From Bog-532 sp963732345 (GTDB lineage: Bacteria > Actinomycetota > Actinomycetes > Streptosporangiales > Streptosporangiaceae), in the NCBI GenBank assembly GCA_963732345.1, contig CAVSZI010000014.1, forward strand, positions 1 to 64,000: a DNA stretch of 64,000 bases, in the 5' to 3' direction. Shown one piece after another: positions 1-7,139 of the stretch; the stretch's first letter is position 1, and each line of letters begins with the position of its first letter. The translations under genes and the position numbers were made by a program. The notes under the pieces were generated by a model, which worked only from the letters and a program-made list of their open reading frames with translations, had not been told where the DNA came from and searched no databases.

Positions 1-1587
1 GGTCGCGCGGAACAGGAGAAGGTGTGCCCCGCATAGCGACCGCCCGGAATGGGCGGGCGAGAGGGAGCGCCCCGAGCGGCTGAAACCGCGGAGGGGCTGA
101 GTACCGATGCGGGGTGCGCTGGCGGACCGGCTCGTAGTAGCGGTGAGGCCCCTGTAATGGGGGCGGAGCAAAGGGGCCGGGTCATCCGTGGCTGTGTGTG
201 TCTGGTCAACCGGATGTTCCGGGAGGAGCCGATGGACAAGCTGAAATCGCAGGTCAAGCCGTTTGAGATCTTGAATTGGGAGGTCTGGGAAGGTGACCCG
301 GGAGGTGAAGGCGAACAGGGGCGCGCCGGGGGTGGACATCTTGGGCAGTCCCTCGATGAGTTCGAGATGGATCTGAAAGGCAACCTTTACAAGATCTGGA
401 ATCGGATGTCGTCGGGGACGTACTTCCCGCCTCCGGTGCGTGCGGTGGAGATCCCTAAGCAGCACGGCGGCGGCACGAGGATGCTTGGCATTCCTTGTGT
501 CGCTGACCGGGTTGCTAAGACTGTGGTGGCCCGGCACCTGATGGAACGGGTGGAACCGGTGTTCCATCCGGACTCCTACGGGTACCGGCCCGGACGGTCG
601 GCCCATGACGCGGTGGAACGCTGCCGGGAGCGCTGCTGGAGGAAGGACTGGGTGATCGATCTTGACGTCCAGAAGTTCTTTGACAGCGTCCGGTGGGATC
701 TGCTGGTCAAGGCCGTGGAGGCTCACACCGATGCCGCCTGGGTGGTGCTGTATGTCCGGCGGTGGCTTGCTGCCCCGCTGCAGCTGCCCGATGGCACCTT
801 GCAGGAACGTGACCGGGGAACCCCGCAGGGCTCACCGGTTTCGCCCGTGCTGGCGAACCTGTTTATGCATTATGCGTTCGATACCTGGCTGGGCAGAGAG
901 TTCCCAGCCGTCCAATTCGAACGTTATGCGGATGACGCGGTGGTGCACTGCGTCACTGAGCGGCAGGCCCGCCAGGTGCTGGCTGCCCTCGGGAACAGGA
1001 TGGAGGAGGTCGGGCTGCGGCTGCATCCTGGCAAGACCCGGATCGTGTACTGCCAGGACAAGTGGCGGCGGGGCTCGTATGAGCACACGTCGTTCACCTT
1101 CCTGGGGTTCGCGTTCCGCCAGCGCGGCGCGAAGGACAGGAACGGCAGTACGTTCATGAGGTTCCTGCCCGCGATCAGCAAGGACGCCCTGAAGAAGATC
1201 AGCCAGGAGGTCCGCAGCTGGCGGGTCCATCGGCAGATCGGCCTGACCTTCGCGGAAATCGCCCGGCGGATCAATCCGGTCATCCGGGGGTGGATTCAGT
1301 ATTACGGCCGGTTCTACCGGTCGGCGCTGTATCCGCTCCTGGCACGCATCAACGCCTACCTGGTGCAGTGGATCCGCAAGAAATACAAACGGCTGGCCGG
1401 GCTGAAGAAGGCACTCCGGAGCCTGGCAGGCGCGGCTGCGCGCTACCCCTGCCTGTTCGCGCACTGGCAATGGACGACGTCAGCCTCCCTGACCTGGTGA
1501 CCAGGGTGACAAGAGCCGTATGAAGAGAGATCTTCACGTACGGATTCTGTGGGAGCCGGGGGGTGAAATTCCCCCCGGCTACCCGAC
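1..1587 (+). mobile_element. Group II intron, copy 1 (5' end lies before the window)
   Basis: This is a self-splicing, retrotransposing intron carrying a maturase/reverse transcriptase gene. It is nearly identical to the full copy at 2583-4512; base 1 here corresponds to about base 2933 there, so roughly 350 bases of domain I are missing. The catalytic domain V hairpin lies at about 1513-1547 (AGC triad, GUACGG-type 3' strand). Domain VI follows and the intron ends at 1587. The IS982 transposase frame resumes at 1588 on the opposite strand, so the intron sits antisense to its host gene and cannot be spliced from the transposase mRNA. Confidence 0.9.
232..1500 (+). CDS. ltrA: Group II intron reverse transcriptase/maturase, copy 1 (altered RT-0 region)
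   Basis: This intron-encoded protein copies and helps splice its intron. The start is the ATG at 232, five bases after GGGAGGAG; the frame is open further upstream, but that part is structured intron RNA. The RT core has the YADD catalytic box in FERYADDAVVHC, and the maturase X domain contains GWIQYYGRF. There is no HNH endonuclease domain. Compared with copy 2, two insertions (1 and 5 bases, net in frame) scramble about 18 residues where copy 2 reads AYREVKANRGAPGVDG, the conserved RT-0 segment. Activity of this copy is therefore doubtful, unless the change is an assembly error between near-identical repeats. Confidence 0.85.
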   Translation: MDKLKSQVKPFEILNWEVWEGDPGGEGEQGRAGGGHLGQSLDEFEMDLKGNLYKIWNRMSSGTYFPPPVRAVEIPKQHGGGTRMLGIPCVADRVAKTVVARHLMERVEPVFHPDSYGYRPGRSAHDAVERCRERCWRKDWVIDLDVQKFFDSVRWDLLVKAVEAHTDAAWVVLYVRRWLAAPLQLPDGTLQERDRGTPQGSPVSPVLANLFMHYAFDTWLGREFPAVQFERYADDAVVHCVTERQARQVLAALGNRMEEVGLRLHPGKTRIVYCQDKWRRGSYEHTSFTFLGFAFRQRGAKDRNGSTFMRFLPAISKDALKKISQEVRSWRVHRQIGLTFAEIARRINPVIRGWIQYYGRFYRSALYPLLARINAYLVQWIRKKYKRLAGLKKALRSLAGAAARYPCLFAHWQWTTSASLTW

Positions 1588-2440
1588 TGGCGGTGGTGAG
1601 GGCGAGGATGCGCTGCAGGACGCGGACGATCACGCCGGCTGGGGTGTGGCCGCCGTGTCGTTCGAGGTCGAGCTGGCCTTTGAAGGTCTGGTTGATGGAC
1701 TCGATGACCTGGCGCAACGGCTTGAACAGGGCCGCGCCGCCGCGTTCGGGTTCTCCTTTGCGGGCTGGGCGCAGCAGCCGGGCGCCGGCCCCGGCAAGGC
1801 CGGCCTTAAATACGGCCCCGTAGTAGTTCTTGTCCCCGATCAGGGTCTGGCCAGGCCGCTGCGCGAGCAGTTCCGGGTCAGCGCCGAAGATGGCCAGCAG
1901 GACCTCGCGCTCGTCGGCCTTGGCGCCGGTCAGGGCGAAGGCGACGGGCAGGCCGCCCAGGGTGGCGACCAGGTGCAGCCGCAGGCCCCAGAAGTAGCGC
2001 GAATGGCTGGCGCAATACCCGTACTCGGCCCATCCGGCCAGGTCAGAACGCTTTGTGGTCTCGCGGGACCGGCCGCACTCGACCGGGGTGGAATCGACCA
2101 CCCAAACGTCGTCAGTCCATCCACTGCTGCCCGCGGCCAGGACCCGGATGCAGTGCCGGATCATCGGTGCAGCCGCGCGCAGCCGCTTGTTATAGCCGGG
2201 CTGCTGAGGCAGGTAGGGGAACAGGTGCCGCAGCTGAACGCGCGCGTGCCGCAGCCAACGGGCCTCGGAGGTGAACCCCAGCAGGGCCTGCATGACCGCC
2301 AGGGTGACCAGCTCCGCATCGCTCAGCTTCGGGTCAATGCCCACGTCAGGCCGGTACGGCGCGAGCTGCGGCGATTCCTTCAGCAAGTCGTCCGTCTTCA
2401 CATACAGTGCGGTGGCGAGGGTATCCAGGTCTGTCTTCAC
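1588..2440 (-). pseudogene. IS982-family transposase, copy 1, C-terminus cut off by intron
   Basis: This is a DDE transposase starting MKTDLDTLATALYVKTDDLL. The acidic residues are visible in WVVDSTPVECGRSRETTKRS, GDKNYYG and ESINQTFKGQLDLERHG. The frame is intact up to RILALTTA, where it runs into antisense intron sequence. The missing tail (WHNDRAGQPVKRSLVAYDH) is preserved beside copy 2 at 2521-2582. The last 20 or so residues are lost, so the protein is probably inactive, but the DDE core is undamaged, unlike copy 2. Confidence 0.85.
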
Positions 2441-2500
2441 AAACTGATCTTGGGTGCCCTCGCCCCGTCTCCGCAGCCCACCCCTTGGAATTGATCATCT
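1588..2500 (-). mobile_element. IS982-family element, copy 1 (right part; split by intron)
   Basis: This is the transposase-bearing portion of an insertion sequence whose other end is left of the window. Its right terminal repeat, CCTTGGAATTGATCATCT, occupies 2483-2500 and directly abuts the inverted terminal repeat of copy 2. The family call comes from the transposase and the roughly 1-kb reconstructed length of copy 2 without its intron (993 bp). Confidence 0.85.
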
Positions 2501-2518
2501 AGATGATCAATTCCAAGG
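2483..2518. repeat. 36-bp perfect palindrome at the junction of two abutting IS982 ends
   Basis: CCTTGGAATTGATCATCT (2483-2500, right end of copy 1) is followed with no spacer by its exact reverse complement (2501-2518, left end of copy 2). The same 18-bp end recurs at 5406-5423 as the right end of copy 2, which shows these are the terminal inverted repeats. Head-to-tail abutment with no target duplication between copies is what tandem insertion or a joined-end intermediate would leave. Confidence 0.9.
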
Positions 2519-2520
2519 CT

Positions 2521-2582
2521 TCAGTGGTCATACGCCACGAGCGAGCGCTTGACGGGCTGGCCGGCCCGGTCGTTGTGCCAGA
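2521..2582 (-). pseudogene. IS982 transposase, C-terminal exon left of the intron (copy 2)
   Basis: Read on the minus strand this gives WHNDRAGQPVKRSLVAYDH and a stop at 2521-2523, the usual tail of this transposase family. It joins seamlessly in frame to the main part at 4513-5363 if the intron is removed. This reconstruction fixes the intron insertion point between 2582 and 4513. Confidence 0.88.
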
Positions 2583-4512
2583 GTGCGTCCTGAACGCGGA
2601 GAGGGGCTTGATGTAGGAGAGCCTGTTTGATGCGGTGCTGCGCGACTGATGAAGGTTTGGCCCTTCGGAGCCGCCCTGCGGGGGGAGGCTTCAAGCCGCC
2701 TCATGCTGCGTTGGCTGAAGACCGTCGTGGTGAGCGATGAGGAAAAGGCGCCGGTGAGGCGTCAGGCAGGGATCAGGAAGACGAGCGCAAGCGAATCGTT
2801 GCTGAAGTGTCGTAACAACCTTGATGACATCAGAACCGGGGTGTTCTGGCTATCCCGGGATGAGCCTGGCGGGTGCCCGCCGACTGGCCAGGCGGTGTCC
2901 GGCATGAAGACGACGTGAGCCTGATCTGCTGCGGTCGCGCGGAACAGGAGAAGGTGTGCCCCGATAGTGACCGCCCGGAATGGGCGGGCGAGAGGGAGCG
3001 CCCCGAGCGGCTGAAACCGCGGAGGGGCTGAGTACCGATGCGGGGTGCGCTGGCGGACCGGCTCGTAGTAGCGGTGAGGCCCCTGTAATGGGGGCGGAGC
3101 AAAGGGGCCGGGTCATCCGTGGCTGTGTGTGTCTGGTCAACCGGATGTTCCGGGAGGAGCCGATGGACAAGCTGAAATCGCAGGTCAAGCCGTTTGAGAT
3201 CTTGAAGTGGGAGGTCTGGGAGGCTTACCGGGAGGTGAAGGCGAACAGGGGCGCGCCGGGGGTGGACGGGCAGTCCCTCGATGAGTTCGAGATGGATCTG
3301 AAAGGCAACCTTTACAAGATCTGGAATCGGATGTCGTCGGGGACGTACTTCCCGCCTCCGGTGCGTGCGGTGGAGATCCCTAAGCAGCACGGCGGCGGCA
3401 CGAGGATGCTTGGCATTCCTTGTGTCGCTGACCGGGTTGCTCAGACCGTGGTGGCCCGGCACCTGATGGAACGGGTGGAACCGGTGTTCCATCCGGACTC
3501 CTACGGGTACCGGCCCGGACGGTCGGCCCATGACGCGGTGGAACGCTGCCGGGAGCGCTGCTGGAGGAAGGACTGGGTGATCGATCTTGACGTCCAGAAG
3601 TTCTTTGACAGCGTCCGGTGGGATCTGCTGGTCAAGGCCGTGGAGGCTCACACCGATGCCGCCTGGGTGGTGCTGTATGTCCGGCGGTGGCTTGCTGCCC
3701 CGCTGCAGCTGCCCGATGGCACCTTGCAGGAACGTGACCGGGGAACCCCGCAGGGCTCACCGGTTTCGCCCGTGCTGGCGAACCTGTTTATGCATTATGC
3801 GTTCGATACCTGGCTGGGCAGAGAGTTCCCAGCCGTCCAATTCGAACGTTATGCGGATGACGCGGTGGTGCACTGCGTCACTGAGCGGCAGGCCCGCCAG
3901 GTGCTGGCTGCCCTCGGGAACAGGATGGAGGAGGTCGGGCTGCGGCTGCATCCTGGCAAGACCCGGATCGTGTACTGCCAGGACAAGTGGCGGCGGGGCT
4001 CGTATGAGCACACGTCGTTCACCTTCCTGGGGTTCGCGTTCCGCCAGCGCGGCGCGAAGGACAGGAACGGCAGTACGTTCATGAGGTTCCTGCCCGCGAT
4101 CAGCAAGGACGCCCTGAAGAAGATCAGCCAGGAGGTCCGCAGCTGGCGGGTCCATCGGCAGATCGGCCTGACCTTCGCGGAAATCGCCCGGCGGATCAAT
4201 CCGGTCATCCGGGGGTGGATTCAGTATTACGGCCGGTTCTACCGGTCGGCGCTGTATCCGCTCCTGGCACGCATCAACGCCTACCTGGTGCAGTGGATCC
4301 GCAAGAAATACAAACGGCTGGCCGGGCTGAAGAAGGCACTCCGGAGCCTGGCAGGCGCGGCTGCGCGCTACCCCTGCCTGTTCGCGCACTGGCAATGGAC
4401 GACGTCAGCCTCCCTGACCTGGTGACCAGGGTGACAAGAGCCGTATGAAGAGAGATCTTCACGTACGGATTCTGTGGGAGCCGGGGGGTGAAATTCCCCC
4501 CGGCTACCCGAC
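2583..4512 (+). mobile_element. Group II intron, copy 2, full length (1930 nt)
   Basis: The boundaries come from restoring the interrupted transposase frame. The intron begins GTGCG at 2583, the group II 5' consensus, and ends at 4512. Pairing supports this: the 5' exon carries GTTGT (2572-2576) and GCCAGA (2577-2582), and the intron has ACAAC (2815-2819) and TCTGGC (2845-2850). These fit IBS2/EBS2 and IBS1/EBS1. Domain V is at about 4438-4472 and domain VI at 4473-4512. The maturase gene lies in domain IV. The intron is antisense to the host gene. Confidence 0.92.
3163..4425 (+). CDS. ltrA: Group II intron reverse transcriptase/maturase, copy 2 (intact)
   Basis: This protein of about 420 residues starts MDKLKSQVKPFEILKWEVWE at the ATG at 3163, just after GGGAGGAG. 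The conserved RT-0 segment (RGAPGVDGQSL), the RT palm with FERYADDAVVHC, and a maturase/thumb region with RRINPVIRGWIQYYGRF are all present. There is no C-terminal HNH nuclease, so mobility would rely on a nick made by other means, as in other endonuclease-less introns. It is likely the functional protein that could serve both intron copies in trans. Confidence 0.9.
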   Translation: MDKLKSQVKPFEILKWEVWEAYREVKANRGAPGVDGQSLDEFEMDLKGNLYKIWNRMSSGTYFPPPVRAVEIPKQHGGGTRMLGIPCVADRVAQTVVARHLMERVEPVFHPDSYGYRPGRSAHDAVERCRERCWRKDWVIDLDVQKFFDSVRWDLLVKAVEAHTDAAWVVLYVRRWLAAPLQLPDGTLQERDRGTPQGSPVSPVLANLFMHYAFDTWLGREFPAVQFERYADDAVVHCVTERQARQVLAALGNRMEEVGLRLHPGKTRIVYCQDKWRRGSYEHTSFTFLGFAFRQRGAKDRNGSTFMRFLPAISKDALKKISQEVRSWRVHRQIGLTFAEIARRINPVIRGWIQYYGRFYRSALYPLLARINAYLVQWIRKKYKRLAGLKKALRSLAGAAARYPCLFAHWQWTTSASLTW

Positions 4513-5363
4513 TGGCGGTGGTGAGGGCGAGGATGCGCTGCAGGACGCGGACGATCACGCCCCGGGGTGTGGCCGCCGTGTCGTTCGAGGTCGAGCTGGC
4601 CTTTGAAGGTCTGGTTGATGGACTCGATGACCTGGCGCAACGGCTTGAACAGGGCCGCGCCGCCGCGTTCGGGTTCTCCTTTGCGGGCTGGGCGCAGCAG
4701 CCGGGGCCCGCCCGGCAAGGCCGGCCTCGAATAGGCCCCGTAGTAGTTCTTGTCCCCGATCAGGGTCTGGCCAGGCGTGCGCGAGAGTTCCGGCGTCAGC
4801 GCCGACGCAAGAATGGCCAGCAGGACCTCGCGCTCGTCGGCCTTGGCGCCGGTCAGGGCGAAGGCGACGGGCAGGCCGCCCAGGGTGGCGACCAGGTGCA
4901 GCCGCAGGCCCCAGAAGTAGCGCGAATGGCTGGCGCAATACCCGTACTCGGCCCATCCGGCCAGGTCAGAACGCTTTGTGGTCTCGCGGGACCGGCCGCA
5001 CTCGACCGGGGTGGAATCGACCACCCAGACGTCGTCAGTCCATCCACTGCTGCCCGCGGCCAGGACCCGGATGCAGTGCCGGATCATCGGTGCAGCCGCG
5101 CGCAGCCGCTTGTTATAGCCGGGCTGCTGAGGCAGGTAGGGGAACAGGTGCCGCAGCTGAACGCGCGCGTGCCGCAGCCAACGGGCCTCGGAGGTGAACC
5201 CCAGCAGGGCCTGCATGACCGCCAGGGTGACCAGCTCCGCATCGCTCAGCTTCGGGTCAATGCCCACGTCAGGCCGGTACGGCGCGAGCTGCGGCGATTC
5301 CTTCAGCAAGTCGTCCGTCTTCACATACAGTGCGGTGGCGAGGGTATCCAGGTCTGTCTTCAC
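4513..5363 (-). pseudogene. IS982-family transposase, copy 2, split by intron and frameshifted
   Basis: This is the same transposase as copy 1. The N-terminal two thirds (MKTDLDTLATALYV to FALTGAKADEREVLLAI) are nearly identical. The stretch around 4700-4810 then carries several small indels relative to copy 1, and a further deletion at about 4560 shifts HTPAGVIVRVLQR out of frame. The antisense intron also removes the C-terminus. It cannot make an active transposase as read. Confidence 0.85.
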
Positions 5364-5526
5364 AAACTGATCTTGGGTGCCCTCGCCCCGTCTCCGCAGC
5401 CCACCCCTTGGAATTGATCATCTAGTAGAGGTGGCCGCGGCGAACCGCGCGGCGCCACGCCGGGCGCACCGGGGGCAACCCCGCCCTGACGGACGGGCCT
5501 GCGCGCCGCAGGGGTATGGTCACCGC

Positions 5527-5622
5527 GGAGGCGTCCGGGTGCCTGGTGGCCCCCCCGGTCTTCAAAACCGGTGAGCGCTGCGCTGCGGCGCTGGCGGGTT
5601 CGATTCCCGTCCGCCTCCGCCA
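5527..5622 (+). tRNA. selC: tRNA-Sec (anticodon UCA)
   Basis: This 96-nt selenocysteine tRNA carries an encoded CCA end. GGAGGCG at the 5' end pairs with CGCCTCC before the G-CCA terminus. The anticodon stem CCGGT/ACCGG encloses TCA at 5562-5564. There is a long G/C-rich variable arm and a GGTTCGATTCCC T-arm. It reads UGA as selenocysteine, so the host should have selA, selB and selD and at least one selenoprotein; none of these is in this window. The gene begins 103 bp after an IS982 end, and its 3' end is duplicated at 8752-8788. Confidence 0.95.
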
Positions 5623-5623
5623 C
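5587..5623 (+). repeat. Left copy of a 37-bp direct repeat = 3' end of tRNA-Sec (attachment-site candidate)
   Basis: This copy runs from GGCGCTGGCGGG through the T-arm and acceptor stem to CCAC, and is repeated exactly at 8752-8788 in the same orientation. Duplication of a tRNA 3' end is the classic scar of a tRNA-targeting tyrosine recombinase. A recombinase fragment starts immediately inside this copy. Confidence 0.88.
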
Positions 5624-5768
5624 CGTCAGATCGATGTCGGCCCACTGCAGGCCGGCCAGCTCGCCAGGCGCAGGCTTCAGTAGGCGGCCAAGTGGTAGGC
5701 GGCGTCCAGCCGGTCGCCCGCCGTCGAGTCGAGGAAGGTCCCGCATTGCGTGGGGGTCCAGGCCCGGG
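5624..5768 (-). pseudogene. Tyrosine recombinase (phage-type integrase) remnant
   Basis: The minus strand reads ARAWTPTQCGTFLDSTAGDR then LDAAYHLAAY. After a frameshift it continues ELAGLQWADIDL. This matches the start of the catalytic domain of actinobacterial integrases (WTPEQ..FLD...GDRLY..FHL.AY.G.RRGE..GLRW.DVDL). The catalytic Arg, His and Tyr boxes are lost. The fragment ends exactly at the tRNA-Sec 3' repeat and is fused upstream to an IS1380 remnant. Confidence 0.7.
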
Positions 5769-6080
5769 CCTGCAGCTGGCGGACGTTCCCGGAGTCGAAG
5801 GCGCGCAGGAAGCTGCCCAGCGTGGAGGGTGCCCGCACCTGCCCGATGACGCTGGTCAGCGCGCCGTCGCGGAGCCGGTTCATGTCCTCGATGCCGTCGG
5901 CGCCCAGCAGTATCCCAGCGACCAGGCACTCGACTTTCAGTGGCGTGTTCGCGCCGAGTGGCCGGCCACGGCCACGTGCTCGCGGGCCAGGCGGCCCAGT
6001 CCAGCCCGATCGGCCAGCCGCATCGCCGGTTCCAGCCCGGAGGCGGAGATCAGGTTCGGATCATCGAACACCAAAACGGT
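5769..6080 (-). pseudogene. IS1380-family transposase N-terminal remnant, frameshifted
   Basis: The minus strand reads VFDDPNLISASGLEPAMRLA and on to a stop. A frame change then continues TPLKVECLVAGILLGADGIE, DMNRLRDGALTSVIGQVRAP and STLGSFLRAFDSGNVRQLQ. This is the characteristic N-terminal region of IS1380-type DDE transposases. The catalytic part is absent, because the sequence jumps directly into integrase sequence at about 5769. Confidence 0.7.
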
Positions 6081-6652
6081 GCCAGAAGCGGCATGTTGGA
6101 AATACACTTGCCAGGTGCCTTCACTCTAGGCTCGGGTGAATGCGGTCATTCAACCATTATTCTCCCAGGTCAGAGGGCGCATTCGGGTCAGAAATCCTGA
6201 TTTCACCCATAATCTTCGGTGCATCCAGGCTGGGGAACAGCGAGTCCCGGGCCCCGTTGGAAACGTCGTCAATCTGTGGTCAGATAGCTGAGGTTTTGCC
6301 AGCACAGCGCCTGTGGCGGGCCTGATGCGCTGACCTAATGCCTGGCTGACTTACCGGCCACAGGTTGGCGGGAGAGGTGGACGGCTAGCCATTCACAGGT
6401 CGACGTGCCTGCCGATCGGCACGGTGGCCGCGATAGGCGGGCGGTGCATCCACCTCGACGGCATGATTAGCCGGAGACCCTGCCTAACCTGCGACGACAG
6501 GCTTCACTTGGTCGATTGCACCGAGCACCGATGTGTCGAAGTGACGGCCGAAGCGAACGGGAGCAGGTCGCCATGCGGAGGCCGCGAAACACCACGGCTG
6601 ACGGCGATGCAGCGTGCCAGCACCGATGTATGTGTAAGCGCGATTCTCGGGG
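6081..6652. other. Non-coding, decayed island DNA
   Basis: No frame here has convincing codon bias or a recognisable product, and GC content is lower than in the flanking genes. I see no RNA gene. It is probably degenerate mobile-element DNA between the IS1380 remnant and the monooxygenase remnant. Confidence 0.5.
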
Positions 6653-6853
6653 TTGGCATCTAGGCTAGACGCTTCTTATGGTCAGGTTGGCGACCGGCTG
6701 GTACACGCCGAAGGCAGGCCCGATGGGACATCCCCCGAGGAAATACTGGATGTCGTCGGAGTTGGCTTCTGCCCGGCGAATCATGCCTGCGCAATTAGCC
6801 TTCAGGAACAGCAACCAGTTGCTCGCGCACGATTTATTGAGGAACGCCAGTAA
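6653..6853 (+). pseudogene. Lysine/ornithine N-monooxygenase (siderophore) N-terminal remnant
   Basis: The frame contains ILDVVGVGFCPANHACAISL followed by QEQQPVARARFIEERQ and a stop. This strongly resembles the FAD-binding start of SidA/IucD-type N-hydroxylases (DVVGVGFGPANLALAIAL....RARFLERQ). The dinucleotide-binding loop is damaged (GFGPAN is GFCPAN), and the remaining 380 or so residues are missing. It is a relic of a hydroxamate-siderophore gene inside the tRNA-Sec island. Confidence 0.55.
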
Positions 6854-7139
6854 ATCGGCTGGCAGCCAACGCCGTTCACCATGCCACCGGAATACGAGTT
6901 CGCGACCTGCCCATCCGGCCCGGCCGGCTGCTTGCTGACCTCCCGTCTGCCCCACCCCCCGCTAAGGCGCCACTCAAAGCCTGAGGCCGCCCTCGACCGG
7001 TAGAGTGTTCTGAAGACTGCCGCCGCCGCAATCAGCAGTCTGAGATTGCGCCTCGGTTACGTTCTGAGGCCGAGCCTGGCCCGCGCCGGAGCGGATACTC
7101 ATAACGCACCGCACCGTTTGTGACCAGCGCAGCCTCACC

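Larger units (their letters stand above)
2501..5423 (-). mobile_element. IS982-family element, copy 2, complete, containing a group II intron
   Basis: Both terminal repeats are present: AGATGATCAATTCCAAGG at 2501-2518 and its inverse at 5406-5423. Removing the intron (2583-4512) leaves a 993-bp element with one transposase gene on the minus strand. The element ends 103 bp before the tRNA-Sec gene. No convincing target-site duplication can be scored, because the left neighbour is the other IS copy. Confidence 0.88.

Noticed and set aside
1520..2494. Plus-strand protein opposite the IS982 transposase (and its twin at 4488-5417)
   Set aside because: It is antisense to a clear transposase and has no family resemblance.
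6665..6955. Minus-strand 96-residue protein in the island
   Set aside because: It overlaps the recognisable monooxygenase relic on the plus strand and has no known motif.
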